Part shown: positions 1 through 7,239 of the stretch, one piece after another
Layout of the letters: every line of letters starts with the position of its first letter
Numbering within the stretch: the first letter of the stretch is position 1
Source: Tsukamurella conjunctivitidis
Lineage (GTDB): Bacteria; Actinomycetota; Actinomycetes; Mycobacteriales; Mycobacteriaceae
Assembly: GCF_007858475.1 (NCBI RefSeq)
Contig: NZ_VIGX01000010.1
Coordinates: 50,072 to 114,071 of the forward strand
DNA: 64,000 nt
Direction: 5' to 3'
The notes under the pieces: model-generated
Seen by the model: the letters and a program-made list of their open reading frames with translations, nothing else
Databases searched by the model: none
Told to the model about the DNA's origin: nothing
Translations under genes and position numbers: made by a program

Positions 1-416
1 GCGTCCGCGACCGCCACCTGCTCAGGACCCCACGTGAAGCCGAAGGTGTCCGTCGGCTGCAGGCGACGGGTGAGGACCGAAGCGCCCGCGCGGCCCAGTG
101 CGGCGTCTCCCGAGGGCGTCCCGTCGGCGTCTTCGGCGATGATCAGCGCCTCGGCGAGCCCGAACGCGGCCTCCAGGTCGCGTTCGAGGCCGGGATGGAT
201 CGAGTCCGCGAGGTGCGCCGGCGCGGCGACGGTCACGGTCACGAGGCCCTGCGCGCGGGCCCGGGCCACGAGGCGCCCCGCGGTGGGGCGGGAGACGCCG
301 AGGCGTTCGGCGATCTGCGCCTGCGTCAGGCCCTCCAGGTGGTACATCGTGGCCGCGCGCACCAACAGGCGCAGATCGTGGCCGGGTTCCCCGGGGGTCC
401 GCTGCGGTGATGTCAC
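1..416 (-). CDS. SorC/DeoR-family sugar-binding transcriptional regulator, N-terminal part
   Basis: This is the first 138 codons of a regulator whose 3' end lies beyond the window. Reading from GTG at 416, residues 15-60 form a helix-turn-helix with the motifs LTQAQIAERLGVSRPTAGRL and VARARAQGLVTV. This is the SorC/DeoR-type DNA-binding arrangement found ahead of a sugar-phosphate-binding domain. The linker is followed by AFGLAEALII and TFGFTWG, which resemble the opening of the SorC effector domain. It is divergent from the polyol dehydrogenase at 489, and palindromes at 436-470 lie between them. It therefore probably controls the polyol genes and itself in response to a sugar or polyol phosphate. 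The family is fairly clear; the ligand is inferred only from the neighbours. Confidence 0.8.
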   Translation of the reverse strand, partial: MTSPQRTPGEPGHDLRLLVRAATMYHLEGLTQAQIAERLGVSRPTAGRLVARARAQGLVTVTVAAPAHLADSIHPGLERDLEAAFGLAEALIIAEDADGTPSGDAALGRAGASVLTRRLQPTDTFGFTWGPEQVAVAD

Positions 417-435
417 GCGATGCTCCGTCGATATC

Positions 436-488
436 GTGAGCAAATGCTCACTAGCGGTGATAATGCTCACTACGCTAGCATCGAGAGT
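436..488 (+). promoter_or_regulatory. Tandem operator palindromes and promoter of the polyol dehydrogenase operon
   Basis: The inverted repeat GTGAGCA-AA-TGCTCAC occupies 436-451. A second, shorter site, GTGATAATGCTCAC, follows at 457-470, so the half-site TGCTCAC recurs at 19-bp spacing. A -10-like TAGCAT lies at 476-481, just before the GTG at 489. The sites lie between the divergent SorC-type regulator and the dehydrogenase, where a repressor or activator of both would bind. The binding protein is inferred. Confidence 0.6.
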
Positions 489-1541
489 GTGACCCAGGCA
501 ACAGTTCCGAACGAAATGCGCGCCAGCGTGCTGTACCCCGGGGGCCGGATGACCCTCGAGACGAGGCCGGTCCCGAGACCCGATCCCGGGGACGTCCTCA
601 TCGAGGTCGCGGCGGTGGGAGTGTGCGGATCCGACACCCACTACCTGCGCCACGGCCGGATCGGCGCCTTCGTGGTGGAGGCGCCGCTCGTACTCGGGCA
701 CGAGGCGTCGGGCCGCATCGTGGCGGTGGGGCCGGGCGTCCCGGCGGCGCGGATCGGCGAGCGGGTCTCCATCGAACCGCAGCGCCCCGATCCGCACAGC
801 GCCGAGTCGCTGCGCGGCGAGTACAACCTCTGTCCGGCCATGCGGTTCTACGCGACGCCTCCGGTCGACGGCGCGCTCGCCGAGTACGTGACCATCGGAT
901 CGGCCTTCGCCCACGCGATCCCCGACACCGTGTCCGACGAGGCGGCCGCGCTGTTCGAGCCGCTGTCCGTGGGTATCGCGGCGCTCCGGAAAGCGGCGGT
1001 CGGTCTCGGCGGCAGCGTTCTCGTCGCCGGCGCCGGGCCGATCGGACTGCTGTGCGCGCAGGTCGCGCGCGCGTCCGGGCTGACGCGGATCGTGGTCACC
1101 GACCCGGATCCGGCGCGGCGACGTGCGGCGGAACGGTTCGGCGCCACGATCGCCGCCGTGCCGGGGGAGGCCACCGTCGGGACGGGTTTCGACGCCTTCA
1201 TCGACGCGTCCGGTGCGCCACCGGCGATCCGCGCGGGCATCCCCGCCGTCCGTCCCGGCGGTCGCATCGTGCTCGTGGGCATGGGCGCCGACGATCTGGC
1301 GCTGCCGGTCTCGCTGATCCAGTCCCGCGAGCTGGTCCTCACCGGCGTGTTCCGCTACGCCAACACCTGGCCCGCCGCGATCGCGCTCGCCGCGGCGGGC
1401 CGCGTCGATCTCGACGGCATGGTCACGGGCCGATTCGCCCTGGAGGACGCCGAGGCCGCGCTCAACGCCGACCGCGACCCGGGCGGCATCAAGGCCGTGG
1501 TGCGCCCCGGCGCCGCGCCGCACACCGAGGAGGAGTCATGA
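489..1541 (+). CDS. Zinc-dependent polyol dehydrogenase (sorbitol/xylitol dehydrogenase type)
   Basis: This 350-residue medium-chain dehydrogenase probably oxidises a polyol such as sorbitol or xylitol to the 2-ketose with NAD+. The catalytic zinc ligands are visible in GVCGSD, in GHEASG and in the LFEPLSV motif typical of sorbitol dehydrogenases. The Rossmann glycine motif is GAGPIG. The segment GEYNLCPAMRFYATPP has only one cysteine, so the structural zinc site appears to be missing, as in animal sorbitol dehydrogenases. I chose GTG 489 because TAGCAT ends 7 nt upstream, which fits a leaderless mRNA; ATG 516 is the alternative. Its stop overlaps the start of the mannitol 2-dehydrogenase gene by 4 nt, indicating translational coupling. 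The substrate is inferred. Confidence 0.85.
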   Translation: MTQATVPNEMRASVLYPGGRMTLETRPVPRPDPGDVLIEVAAVGVCGSDTHYLRHGRIGAFVVEAPLVLGHEASGRIVAVGPGVPAARIGERVSIEPQRPDPHSAESLRGEYNLCPAMRFYATPPVDGALAEYVTIGSAFAHAIPDTVSDEAAALFEPLSVGIAALRKAAVGLGGSVLVAGAGPIGLLCAQVARASGLTRIVVTDPDPARRRAAERFGATIAAVPGEATVGTGFDAFIDASGAPPAIRAGIPAVRPGGRIVLVGMGADDLALPVSLIQSRELVLTGVFRYANTWPAAIALAAAGRVDLDGMVTGRFALEDAEAALNADRDPGGIKAVVRPGAAPHTEEES

Positions 1542-3022
1542 CCGCACCCGTCGCACTGACCGCGGCCGCGCTACCCGTCATCCGGGGCGCATCCGTACCC
1601 GCGTACGACCGCGCCGCCGTCCGCCCCGGCATCGTTCACTTCGGCGTCGGAGGCTTCCATCGTGCCCACCAGGCCGTCTACGTCGATCGGCTGCTCGCGG
1701 CCGGGGCCGGCGCGGCGGGCTGGGGTATCTGCGGCGTCGGGCTACGGCCCGCCGACGCCGCGATGCGCGACGCCCTCGTGCCCCAGGACGGGCTCTACAC
1801 GCTGACCCTCAAGCATCCCGACGGCGCTGTGGAGACCTCTGTCGTCGGGGCGATCGTCGACTACCTGTACGCCCCCGACGATCCCGAGGCGGTCGTCGAG
1901 CGGCTCGCGGCGCCGGAGACCCGCATCGTCTCCCTGACGATCACCGAGGGCGGGTACAACTTCTCCGCGACCACCGGCGATTTCGACACCGAGAACCCCG
2001 ACGTGCGCCACGACCTGGAGGCGAACGGCGCGCCGCGCACCGTCTTCGGGTACGTCACCGAGGCCCTACGCCGGCGGCGCGCGCGGGGCGTTCCGGCGTT
2101 CACCGTGATGTCCTGCGACAACATCGAGGGCAACGGCCATGTCGCGCGACGGACGTTCACCGCCTTCGCCCGGCTCGCCGATCCGGGGCTCGCCGCGTGG
2201 ATCGAGGGGACCGTCCGGTTCCCGAACTCCATGGTCGACCGGATCACGCCCGCGACGCCGGACGCGCTGCGCGCGGAGGTCGCTGCGCGCGCGGGAGTGG
2301 ACGACCGCTGGCCGGTCGTCGCCGAGCCGTACACCCAGTGGGTGCTCGAGGACGATTTCGGCGCCGGGCGCCCGCACTTCGAAGACGTGGGGGTGCAGGT
2401 GGTCGACGACGTCGCTCCCTACGAGCTCATGAAGCTTCGTCTGCTCAATGCGGGGCACCAGGCGCTCGGACATTTCGCCCGCCTCCTGGGCTACGAATTC
2501 GTGCACGACGCGGCCGCCGATCCCGACGTCCGGACGCTGTTGCGGCGGTACATGCAGGATGAGGGCCGTCCGACACTGCGGCCGGTTCCGGGGATCGATG
2601 TCGACGACTACATCGACACCCTGCTGGAGCGGTTCTCCAACCCCGCGATCGCCGACACCGTCGCGCGCCTGTGCCAGGACGCCTCCGACCGGATTCCCAA
2701 GTGGCTCGTGCCCGTGATCACCGCGCGCCTCGACGACGGCGCCGCCGCCCCCCTGGTGGCGGCGGTGGTGGCGGCGTGGACGCGCGGCTGCGAGGGGACC
2801 GACGATGCCGGCGCGCCGATCGTCCTGAACGATCGCCACGCGCCGGATCTCGCGGAGCGCGCATCCCGCTCGCGGAGCGAGCCGCTCGCCTTCGTCGCGG
2901 TGCCCGACCTCTTCGGGGACCTCGCGCACCGGCCGGGCTTCACCGAGCCCTACCTGGCGGCGCTCGCGTCGCTGCGGGAGCGTGGAGCGCGCGCGACGTT
3001 GCGGGCGCTCCTGGCCGGCTAG
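1538..3022 (+). CDS. Mannitol 2-dehydrogenase family protein
   Basis: This 494-residue protein belongs to the long-chain mannitol dehydrogenase/fructuronate reductase family. It would interconvert D-mannitol (or D-arabinitol or a hexuronate) and the keto sugar using NAD(H). The N-terminal Rossmann motif is HFGVGGFHRAHQAVY. The family catalytic signature K-x5-N-x2-H is present as KLRLLNAGH around residue 300. The ATG overlaps the stop of the upstream dehydrogenase (ATGA), so the two are co-translated. Downstream it converges with xylulokinase, and the two stop codons share the tetranucleotide CTAG. Together the three enzymes suggest a route from pentitols or hexitols to xylulose or fructose and on to xylulose 5-phosphate. 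Confidence 0.9.
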   Translation: MTAPVALTAAALPVIRGASVPAYDRAAVRPGIVHFGVGGFHRAHQAVYVDRLLAAGAGAAGWGICGVGLRPADAAMRDALVPQDGLYTLTLKHPDGAVETSVVGAIVDYLYAPDDPEAVVERLAAPETRIVSLTITEGGYNFSATTGDFDTENPDVRHDLEANGAPRTVFGYVTEALRRRRARGVPAFTVMSCDNIEGNGHVARRTFTAFARLADPGLAAWIEGTVRFPNSMVDRITPATPDALRAEVAARAGVDDRWPVVAEPYTQWVLEDDFGAGRPHFEDVGVQVVDDVAPYELMKLRLLNAGHQALGHFARLLGYEFVHDAAADPDVRTLLRRYMQDEGRPTLRPVPGIDVDDYIDTLLERFSNPAIADTVARLCQDASDRIPKWLVPVITARLDDGAAAPLVAAVVAAWTRGCEGTDDAGAPIVLNDRHAPDLAERASRSRSEPLAFVAVPDLFGDLAHRPGFTEPYLAALASLRERGARATLRALLAG

Positions 3023-4440
3023 CTCGGTCGGCGCTCCAGGACCAGGCCCATCGCCCTCCGGTAGCGGTGGTAGACCTCGTGCGTGGGGGCGGCGGAGAAG
3101 GTCTCGGCCGTGGGCCGCGGCCAGGCGGGTGCCGGTCCGTCGCCCCGGAGCGCCCACGCCGCCTGCCGCGCCGCACCGCGGGCGACGTACTCGCCGTCCG
3201 CGGGGAAGGCGACGTCGCGGCCGAGGATCGCGGGCGCGATCGCCCGCACCGCTGCGGAGCGTCCGCCGCCGCCCACCAGGAGGATCCGCTCCACCACGGT
3301 GCCCTGCGCGGTGATGGCGTCGAGGCAGAACCGCAGCGAGCACAGCAGGCCCTCCACGGCGGCCCGGGCGATGTTCTCCCGGGTGAGGTTCGCGCCGGTG
3401 ACGCCCTGCAGCGCTCCTGTGGCGTTCGGCAGGTTGGGGGAGCGCTCCCCGGCGAAGAACGGGACGAGGACCAGGCCCTCCGCGCCGGGCGGGGCGGCCT
3501 GGGCGAGTCGTGCGAACTCCTCGAGGTCGGCCCCCAGCATGCGCGCGGTCGCCGCGAGCACCGGCGCGCCGTTCAGGGTGCACACGAGCGGGAGCTGATG
3601 CCCCGTGGCGTCCGCGAACCCGGCGACGATGCCCGACGGGTCCCGCGGCGCGGTCCCCGTCACGGCGCTCACCACGCCCGACGTCCCGAGGGAGACGATG
3701 CAGTCGCCGGGCCGGGCGTCGAGGCCCAGTGCGGCACCGGCGTTGTCGCCCGCGCCCGCGCCGAGCAGTGTGCCCCGGCGCAGCGGACCGTCGCCGATCC
3801 GGACCGGCACCGAGTCGGCCGGGCCGAGTACCCGGGGCAGTGCGGGGCGGCGCCCGCGGAGGGTGAGTTCGAGGATGTCCGTGCGGTACTCGCCGCTCGC
3901 GGCGCTGAAATAGCCGGTCCCCGACGCGTCGGAGCGGTCGGTGACGAGGGAGCCGAGGTCGCCGCCGCCGAGTCGCCAGGTCAGCCAGTCGTGCGGGAGG
4001 CAGACCGCCGCGGTCGCGTCCGCGTGGTCGGGCTCGGTGTCGGCGAGCCAGCGCAACTTCGCCGCGGTGAACGCGGCTACCGGTACCACGCCGACCGCGT
4101 CGGCCCACTGCTCCGCTCCGCCGAAGTCCGCGACGAGCTGATCCGCCGCGGTGGACGACCGGGTGTCGTTCCACAGCAGTGCGTCTCGCACGACCGCGCC
4201 GTCCCGGTCGAGGCACACCATGCCGTGCTGCTGCGCACCCACGGAGGCGGCCGCGACGTCGTCGAGACCGCCCGCGGATCGCGCCGCCGCGGCGAACGCC
4301 TCGAGCCACGCGGCGGGGGCGACCTCGGTGCCCGGCGGATGCGGGGCGGACCCGGAACGCACGACCTCGCCCGAATCCGCGTCGCACACCACGACCTTGC
4401 AGGATTGGGTGGACGAATCGACGCCGGCGACGAGGGGCAT
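3019..4440 (-). CDS. xylB: Xylulokinase
   Basis: This 473-residue FGGY carbohydrate kinase is predicted to phosphorylate D-xylulose to xylulose 5-phosphate for the pentose phosphate pathway. The N-terminal phosphate loop is GVDSSTQSCK, followed by GAQQHGMV, VRDALLWNDTR and a C-terminal LLVGGGGRS motif. ATG 4440 was chosen because it begins directly at the ATPase-fold strand PLVAGVDSS and has GAGAGGA about 8 nt upstream; the open frame runs further upstream without family sequence. It is convergent with the mannitol dehydrogenase gene and overlaps it by 4 nt. It is divergent from the aztD-like gene, so it has its own promoter in the 93-bp gap. The exact sugar could differ (ribulose, for example). 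Confidence 0.88.
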   Translation of the reverse strand: MPLVAGVDSSTQSCKVVVCDADSGEVVRSGSAPHPPGTEVAPAAWLEAFAAAARSAGGLDDVAAASVGAQQHGMVCLDRDGAVVRDALLWNDTRSSTAADQLVADFGGAEQWADAVGVVPVAAFTAAKLRWLADTEPDHADATAAVCLPHDWLTWRLGGGDLGSLVTDRSDASGTGYFSAASGEYRTDILELTLRGRRPALPRVLGPADSVPVRIGDGPLRRGTLLGAGAGDNAGAALGLDARPGDCIVSLGTSGVVSAVTGTAPRDPSGIVAGFADATGHQLPLVCTLNGAPVLAATARMLGADLEEFARLAQAAPPGAEGLVLVPFFAGERSPNLPNATGALQGVTGANLTRENIARAAVEGLLCSLRFCLDAITAQGTVVERILLVGGGGRSAAVRAIAPAILGRDVAFPADGEYVARGAARQAAWALRGDGPAPAWPRPTAETFSAAPTHEVYHRYRRAMGLVLERRPS

Positions 4441-4496
4441 GGACGCGATCCTCTCAGACCGCCGAGCGGCACATGCACGTATCGCCATGGTGATCT

Positions 4497-4533
4497 TTGA
4501 CAATGATTTTCATCACCGATTACACCTGTCGTC
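4497..4533 (+). promoter_or_regulatory. Zur box overlapping the aztD promoter
   Basis: The 15-bp sequence TGACAATGATTTTCA at 4498-4512 is a palindrome with a single mismatched pair. It closely resembles the Zur (zinc uptake regulator) operator of actinobacteria. It overlaps a consensus -35 hexamer TTGACA at 4497-4502. A weak -10, TTACAC, lies at 4520-4525, so the transcript would start at or next to ATG 4534 (leaderless). Zinc-bound Zur would block this promoter; low zinc would release it. Confidence 0.7.
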
Positions 4534-5796
4534 ATGCCCAAGCACCTGCACCTCGCCGCACCCCTTCTCGCCGCCGCAGTCCTGGTCGCCGGATGCGGTT
4601 CCTCCCAGCCCGATCCGGCACCGTCGTCCGCCGCCTCCGACGGGTCCGATGCGGACGCCCCCGGGGGCGCGACCGAACAACGCCGTGCCGCACCGCGGCT
4701 CGCGATCACCTACGAGGGCGGGGTGCAGATCGTGGACGCGGGAACCCTGCGGGGGATCGCCGACATCCCCGGTGAGGGCTACCTCCGAGTGAATCCGGCG
4801 GGCGACGGGCGCCACGCCTTCCTGTCCGAGGGCACCGGCTTCCGGCTGCTCGACCTCGGCGCGTGGTCGGTGCCGCACGGCGATCACCAGCACTTCTACA
4901 CCGCGGCGCCCCGTCGTACCGACATCCGGATCGAGGCACCCGAGCCCGGTCACGTGGTCCGCCACGACGGCCGCACGGTGCTCTTCTCCGACGGCACCGG
5001 CGCGGTCACCTCCATCCCGTCGGACAAGATCGGTGACCCGAACGCACCCCGCGCGACGTACACCGCCCCGAAGCCGCACCACGGCGTCGCCGTCGAGCGC
5101 GCCGACGGCTCGATGCTCATCACCCTCGGTGATGAGAAGACCCGCACCGGCGTCGCGATCCTCGACAAGGACCGCAAGGAGATCGCGCGCAACGAGGAGT
5201 GCGCGGGCGTGCACGGCGAGGGTGCGGCCGAGGGCGGCGTCGTGCTCTTCGGCTGCGAGGACGGCGTACTCATCGTGCGCGGCAATGAGATCGTCAAGAC
5301 CGCGGCGCCGACCCCGGGCTACGCGCGCACGGGGAACGTCGCCGCCACTGAGGCGCACGCCGTGGTGCTCGGCGACTACAAGGTGGACAAGGCCGCGAAG
5401 CCGGAGCGACCCACGCGGGTCAGCCTGATCGACACCCGCACCGGCGCCGTGAAGCTCGTCGACCTGCCCGCCTCGTACAGCTTCCGGTCCCTCGCGCGGG
5501 GCCAGTTCGGCGAGGCGCTCGTGCTCGGTACCGACGGGGTGCTGCGCATCCTCGACCCGGAGACCGGTGCCGTCGTGCGGGAGGTCAAGGCGACCGCGCC
5601 GTGGACCGAGGACGCGAACTGGCAGGAGCCGCGGCCCGCCGTGTTCGTGCTGGGCTCCACCGCGTTCGTCACGGAGCCCACCACCAAGACGATCGTCGCG
5701 ATCGACATCCCGTCGGGGAGCGAACTGCGCCGCGGCACCCTGGAGCACACCCCCGACGAGGTGTCGGGCGTCACCGGGGTCAGCGCGACTCACTAG
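4534..5796 (+). CDS. aztD: Zinc metallochaperone AztD-family lipoprotein
   Basis: This 420-residue exported protein has a lipoprotein signal peptide ending in the lipobox VAGC (cysteine near residue 22) and a Ser/Ala/Asp-rich linker. The rest looks like a beta-propeller, with repeated strand motifs such as VQIVDAGTLRGIAD, VSLIDTRTGAV and LRILDPETGAV. A His/Asp cluster, HGDHQHFY, sits near residue 110. These traits match the AztD family of extracytoplasmic zinc chaperones, which hand zinc to the AztC solute-binding protein. No aztABC genes are adjacent, so its partner would be encoded elsewhere. The Zur box at the promoter supports induction under zinc starvation. It could alternatively be a general propeller lipoprotein. 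Confidence 0.75.
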   Translation: MPKHLHLAAPLLAAAVLVAGCGSSQPDPAPSSAASDGSDADAPGGATEQRRAAPRLAITYEGGVQIVDAGTLRGIADIPGEGYLRVNPAGDGRHAFLSEGTGFRLLDLGAWSVPHGDHQHFYTAAPRRTDIRIEAPEPGHVVRHDGRTVLFSDGTGAVTSIPSDKIGDPNAPRATYTAPKPHHGVAVERADGSMLITLGDEKTRTGVAILDKDRKEIARNEECAGVHGEGAAEGGVVLFGCEDGVLIVRGNEIVKTAAPTPGYARTGNVAATEAHAVVLGDYKVDKAAKPERPTRVSLIDTRTGAVKLVDLPASYSFRSLARGQFGEALVLGTDGVLRILDPETGAVVREVKATAPWTEDANWQEPRPAVFVLGSTAFVTEPTTKTIVAIDIPSGSELRRGTLEHTPDEVSGVTGVSATH

Positions 5797-5805
5797 TGTG
5801 AGGGC

Positions 5806-6702
5806 ATGTTGCGGATCGGACTCACGGGCGGCATCGGCGCTGGCAAGTCGACGGTGGCGAAGGAACTCGCGGCGCTCGGCGCCGTCATCGTGGACGGCGA
5901 CAAGATCGCTCGCGAGGTGGTCGAGCCCGGCACACCCGGCCTGGCCGCCCTGGTGGAGGCATTCGGGGAGGGGATCCTCGCCGAGGACGGCAGCCTGAAC
6001 CGGCCCGCCCTCGCGGCGATCGCCTTCTCCGACGACGAGTCCCGCGCGAAGCTCAACGCGATCACGCACCCGCTGGTGGGCGCCCGCTCGGCCGAGCTGA
6101 TCGCGGCTGCCGGACCGGACGCCGTGATCGTGCAGGACATTCCGCTGCTCGTCGAGAACAAGGTGGCGCCGATGTTCCACCTCGTGATCATCGTCTGGGT
6201 CGACGCGGAGGAGCGGGTCCGCCGCCTCGTGGGCTCGCGCGGGATGGCGGAGGACGACGCCCGCGCCCGGATCGCTGCCCAGGCCACCGACGAGCAGCGG
6301 CACGCCGTCGCCGACGTCTGGCTGGAGAACACCGGCACCGAGGACGCCACGCGGTCCGCGGTCCGCAGCCTCTGGGCGGACCGGATCGCGCCCTTCGCGG
6401 CGAACGTCGCCGGGCACCGTCCGGCCGCCGGTGCCCCGCGCGTCGCGGATCCCGCCTACGACGAGCGGTTGGTCGGCCGGCTGTGGGTCACCCTGGGCGC
6501 CGACGCCGCCTCCGTCACGGCCGACGGTGCCGTGGCCTCGGTGCTGCTCGCCGACGGCGTGACCGTCGACGCGGTCACCGACAAGCTCGGGGATGCGGGC
6601 TTCGCGGCGACCGGCGCCGGAGCCGGCGAGTTCGCGGGCTCCGACCCGGGGCGCGCCGTGACCGTGCGGGTGCGGCCTCAGACCGGTTCGGGTACCGCGT
6701 AG
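5806..6702 (+). CDS. coaE: Dephospho-CoA kinase with truncated C-terminal extension
   Basis: CoaE phosphorylates the 3' hydroxyl of dephospho-CoA, the last step of coenzyme A synthesis. The P-loop is GLTGGIGAGKST at residues 5-16. It is followed by the CoA-binding signatures VDGDKIAREVV and HPLV, and by QDIPLLVENK. The kinase domain ends near residue 195. The remaining 100 residues (from about 6390) correspond in position to the GrpB/UPF0157 domain carried by mycobacterial CoaE of about 400 residues. Here the tail is short, Ala/Gly/Asp-rich and lacks clear GrpB motifs, so it looks like a remnant. The 3' end overlaps the convergent SWIM gene by 25 nt. Confidence 0.95.
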   Translation: MLRIGLTGGIGAGKSTVAKELAALGAVIVDGDKIAREVVEPGTPGLAALVEAFGEGILAEDGSLNRPALAAIAFSDDESRAKLNAITHPLVGARSAELIAAAGPDAVIVQDIPLLVENKVAPMFHLVIIVWVDAEERVRRLVGSRGMAEDDARARIAAQATDEQRHAVADVWLENTGTEDATRSAVRSLWADRIAPFAANVAGHRPAAGAPRVADPAYDERLVGRLWVTLGADAASVTADGAVASVLLADGVTVDAVTDKLGDAGFAATGAGAGEFAGSDPGRAVTVRVRPQTGSGTA

Positions 6703-7238
6703 TAGTCCCGCACGTGCAGCGCCGCGAGCGGCGTCCAGCGCGGCGCCGGGCGCTCGGCCTCCGCCTCGCCCGCCGGTGCCGATGATCCGTACGACTGGAG
6801 CATCAGGGCGGTGACGGGTTCGTGATCGACGAGCGTCGCCAGCGCGTACGCCGCGGCGAGCACGTGCACGCACATGGTGCTGCGTGCCCTGCAGGAGCAG
6901 TCCGCGGCCTCCAGCGCGGGAGCGGGGCGCAACCCGCGCGCGATCAGCGCCGCGTGGATCGCGTCGTCGGGCTCGGTGCGCGACCCCAGCGCGTCGCGGA
7001 GCGCGGTCGCGACCGCCGGTGCCATCGGGGCGAATTCGAGGTGCGCCACCGAGGCGCTCGCGCCGCTGTGCACCAGGGCCGTGACACGCCGGTCGTCCAA
7101 CTGCAGCGTGACGCCCCCGTTCCGGGCGAGCATACGGGCCCGGGGAGCGTGGGTGTTCGGGCTGCTCGCCGTGATCGGCTCCGCGATCCGGACGAGGTCG
7201 GCGCCCCAGGTCGTGAATCCGAAGGGGTTCGTGGCCAT
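6678..7238 (-). CDS. SWIM zinc-finger protein
   Basis: This 186-residue protein carries a SWIM zinc finger (CxCx(n)CxH), seen as CSCRARSTMCVH near residues 114-125. SWIM domains are thought to bind DNA or proteins. The gene begins 1 nt after the stop of the SNF2-family helicase gene, so the two are co-transcribed and probably work together. Pairing of a SWIM protein with an SNF2 ATPase is common in actinobacteria. The rest of the protein has no motif I recognise, and its C-terminal coding end runs 25 nt into coaE on the opposite strand. The family is clear; the cellular role is not. Confidence 0.8.
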   Translation of the reverse strand: MATNPFGFTTWGADLVRIAEPITASSPNTHAPRARMLARNGGVTLQLDDRRVTALVHSGASASVAHLEFAPMAPAVATALRDALGSRTEPDDAIHAALIARGLRPAPALEAADCSCRARSTMCVHVLAAAYALATLVDHEPVTALMLQSYGSSAPAGEAEAERPAPRWTPLAALHVRDYYAVPEPV

Positions 7239-7239
7239 C

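Noticed and set aside
3019-3022. CTAG shared by two convergent stop codons
   Set aside because: Four-nucleotide convergent stop overlaps are common in compact genomes and need no special explanation.
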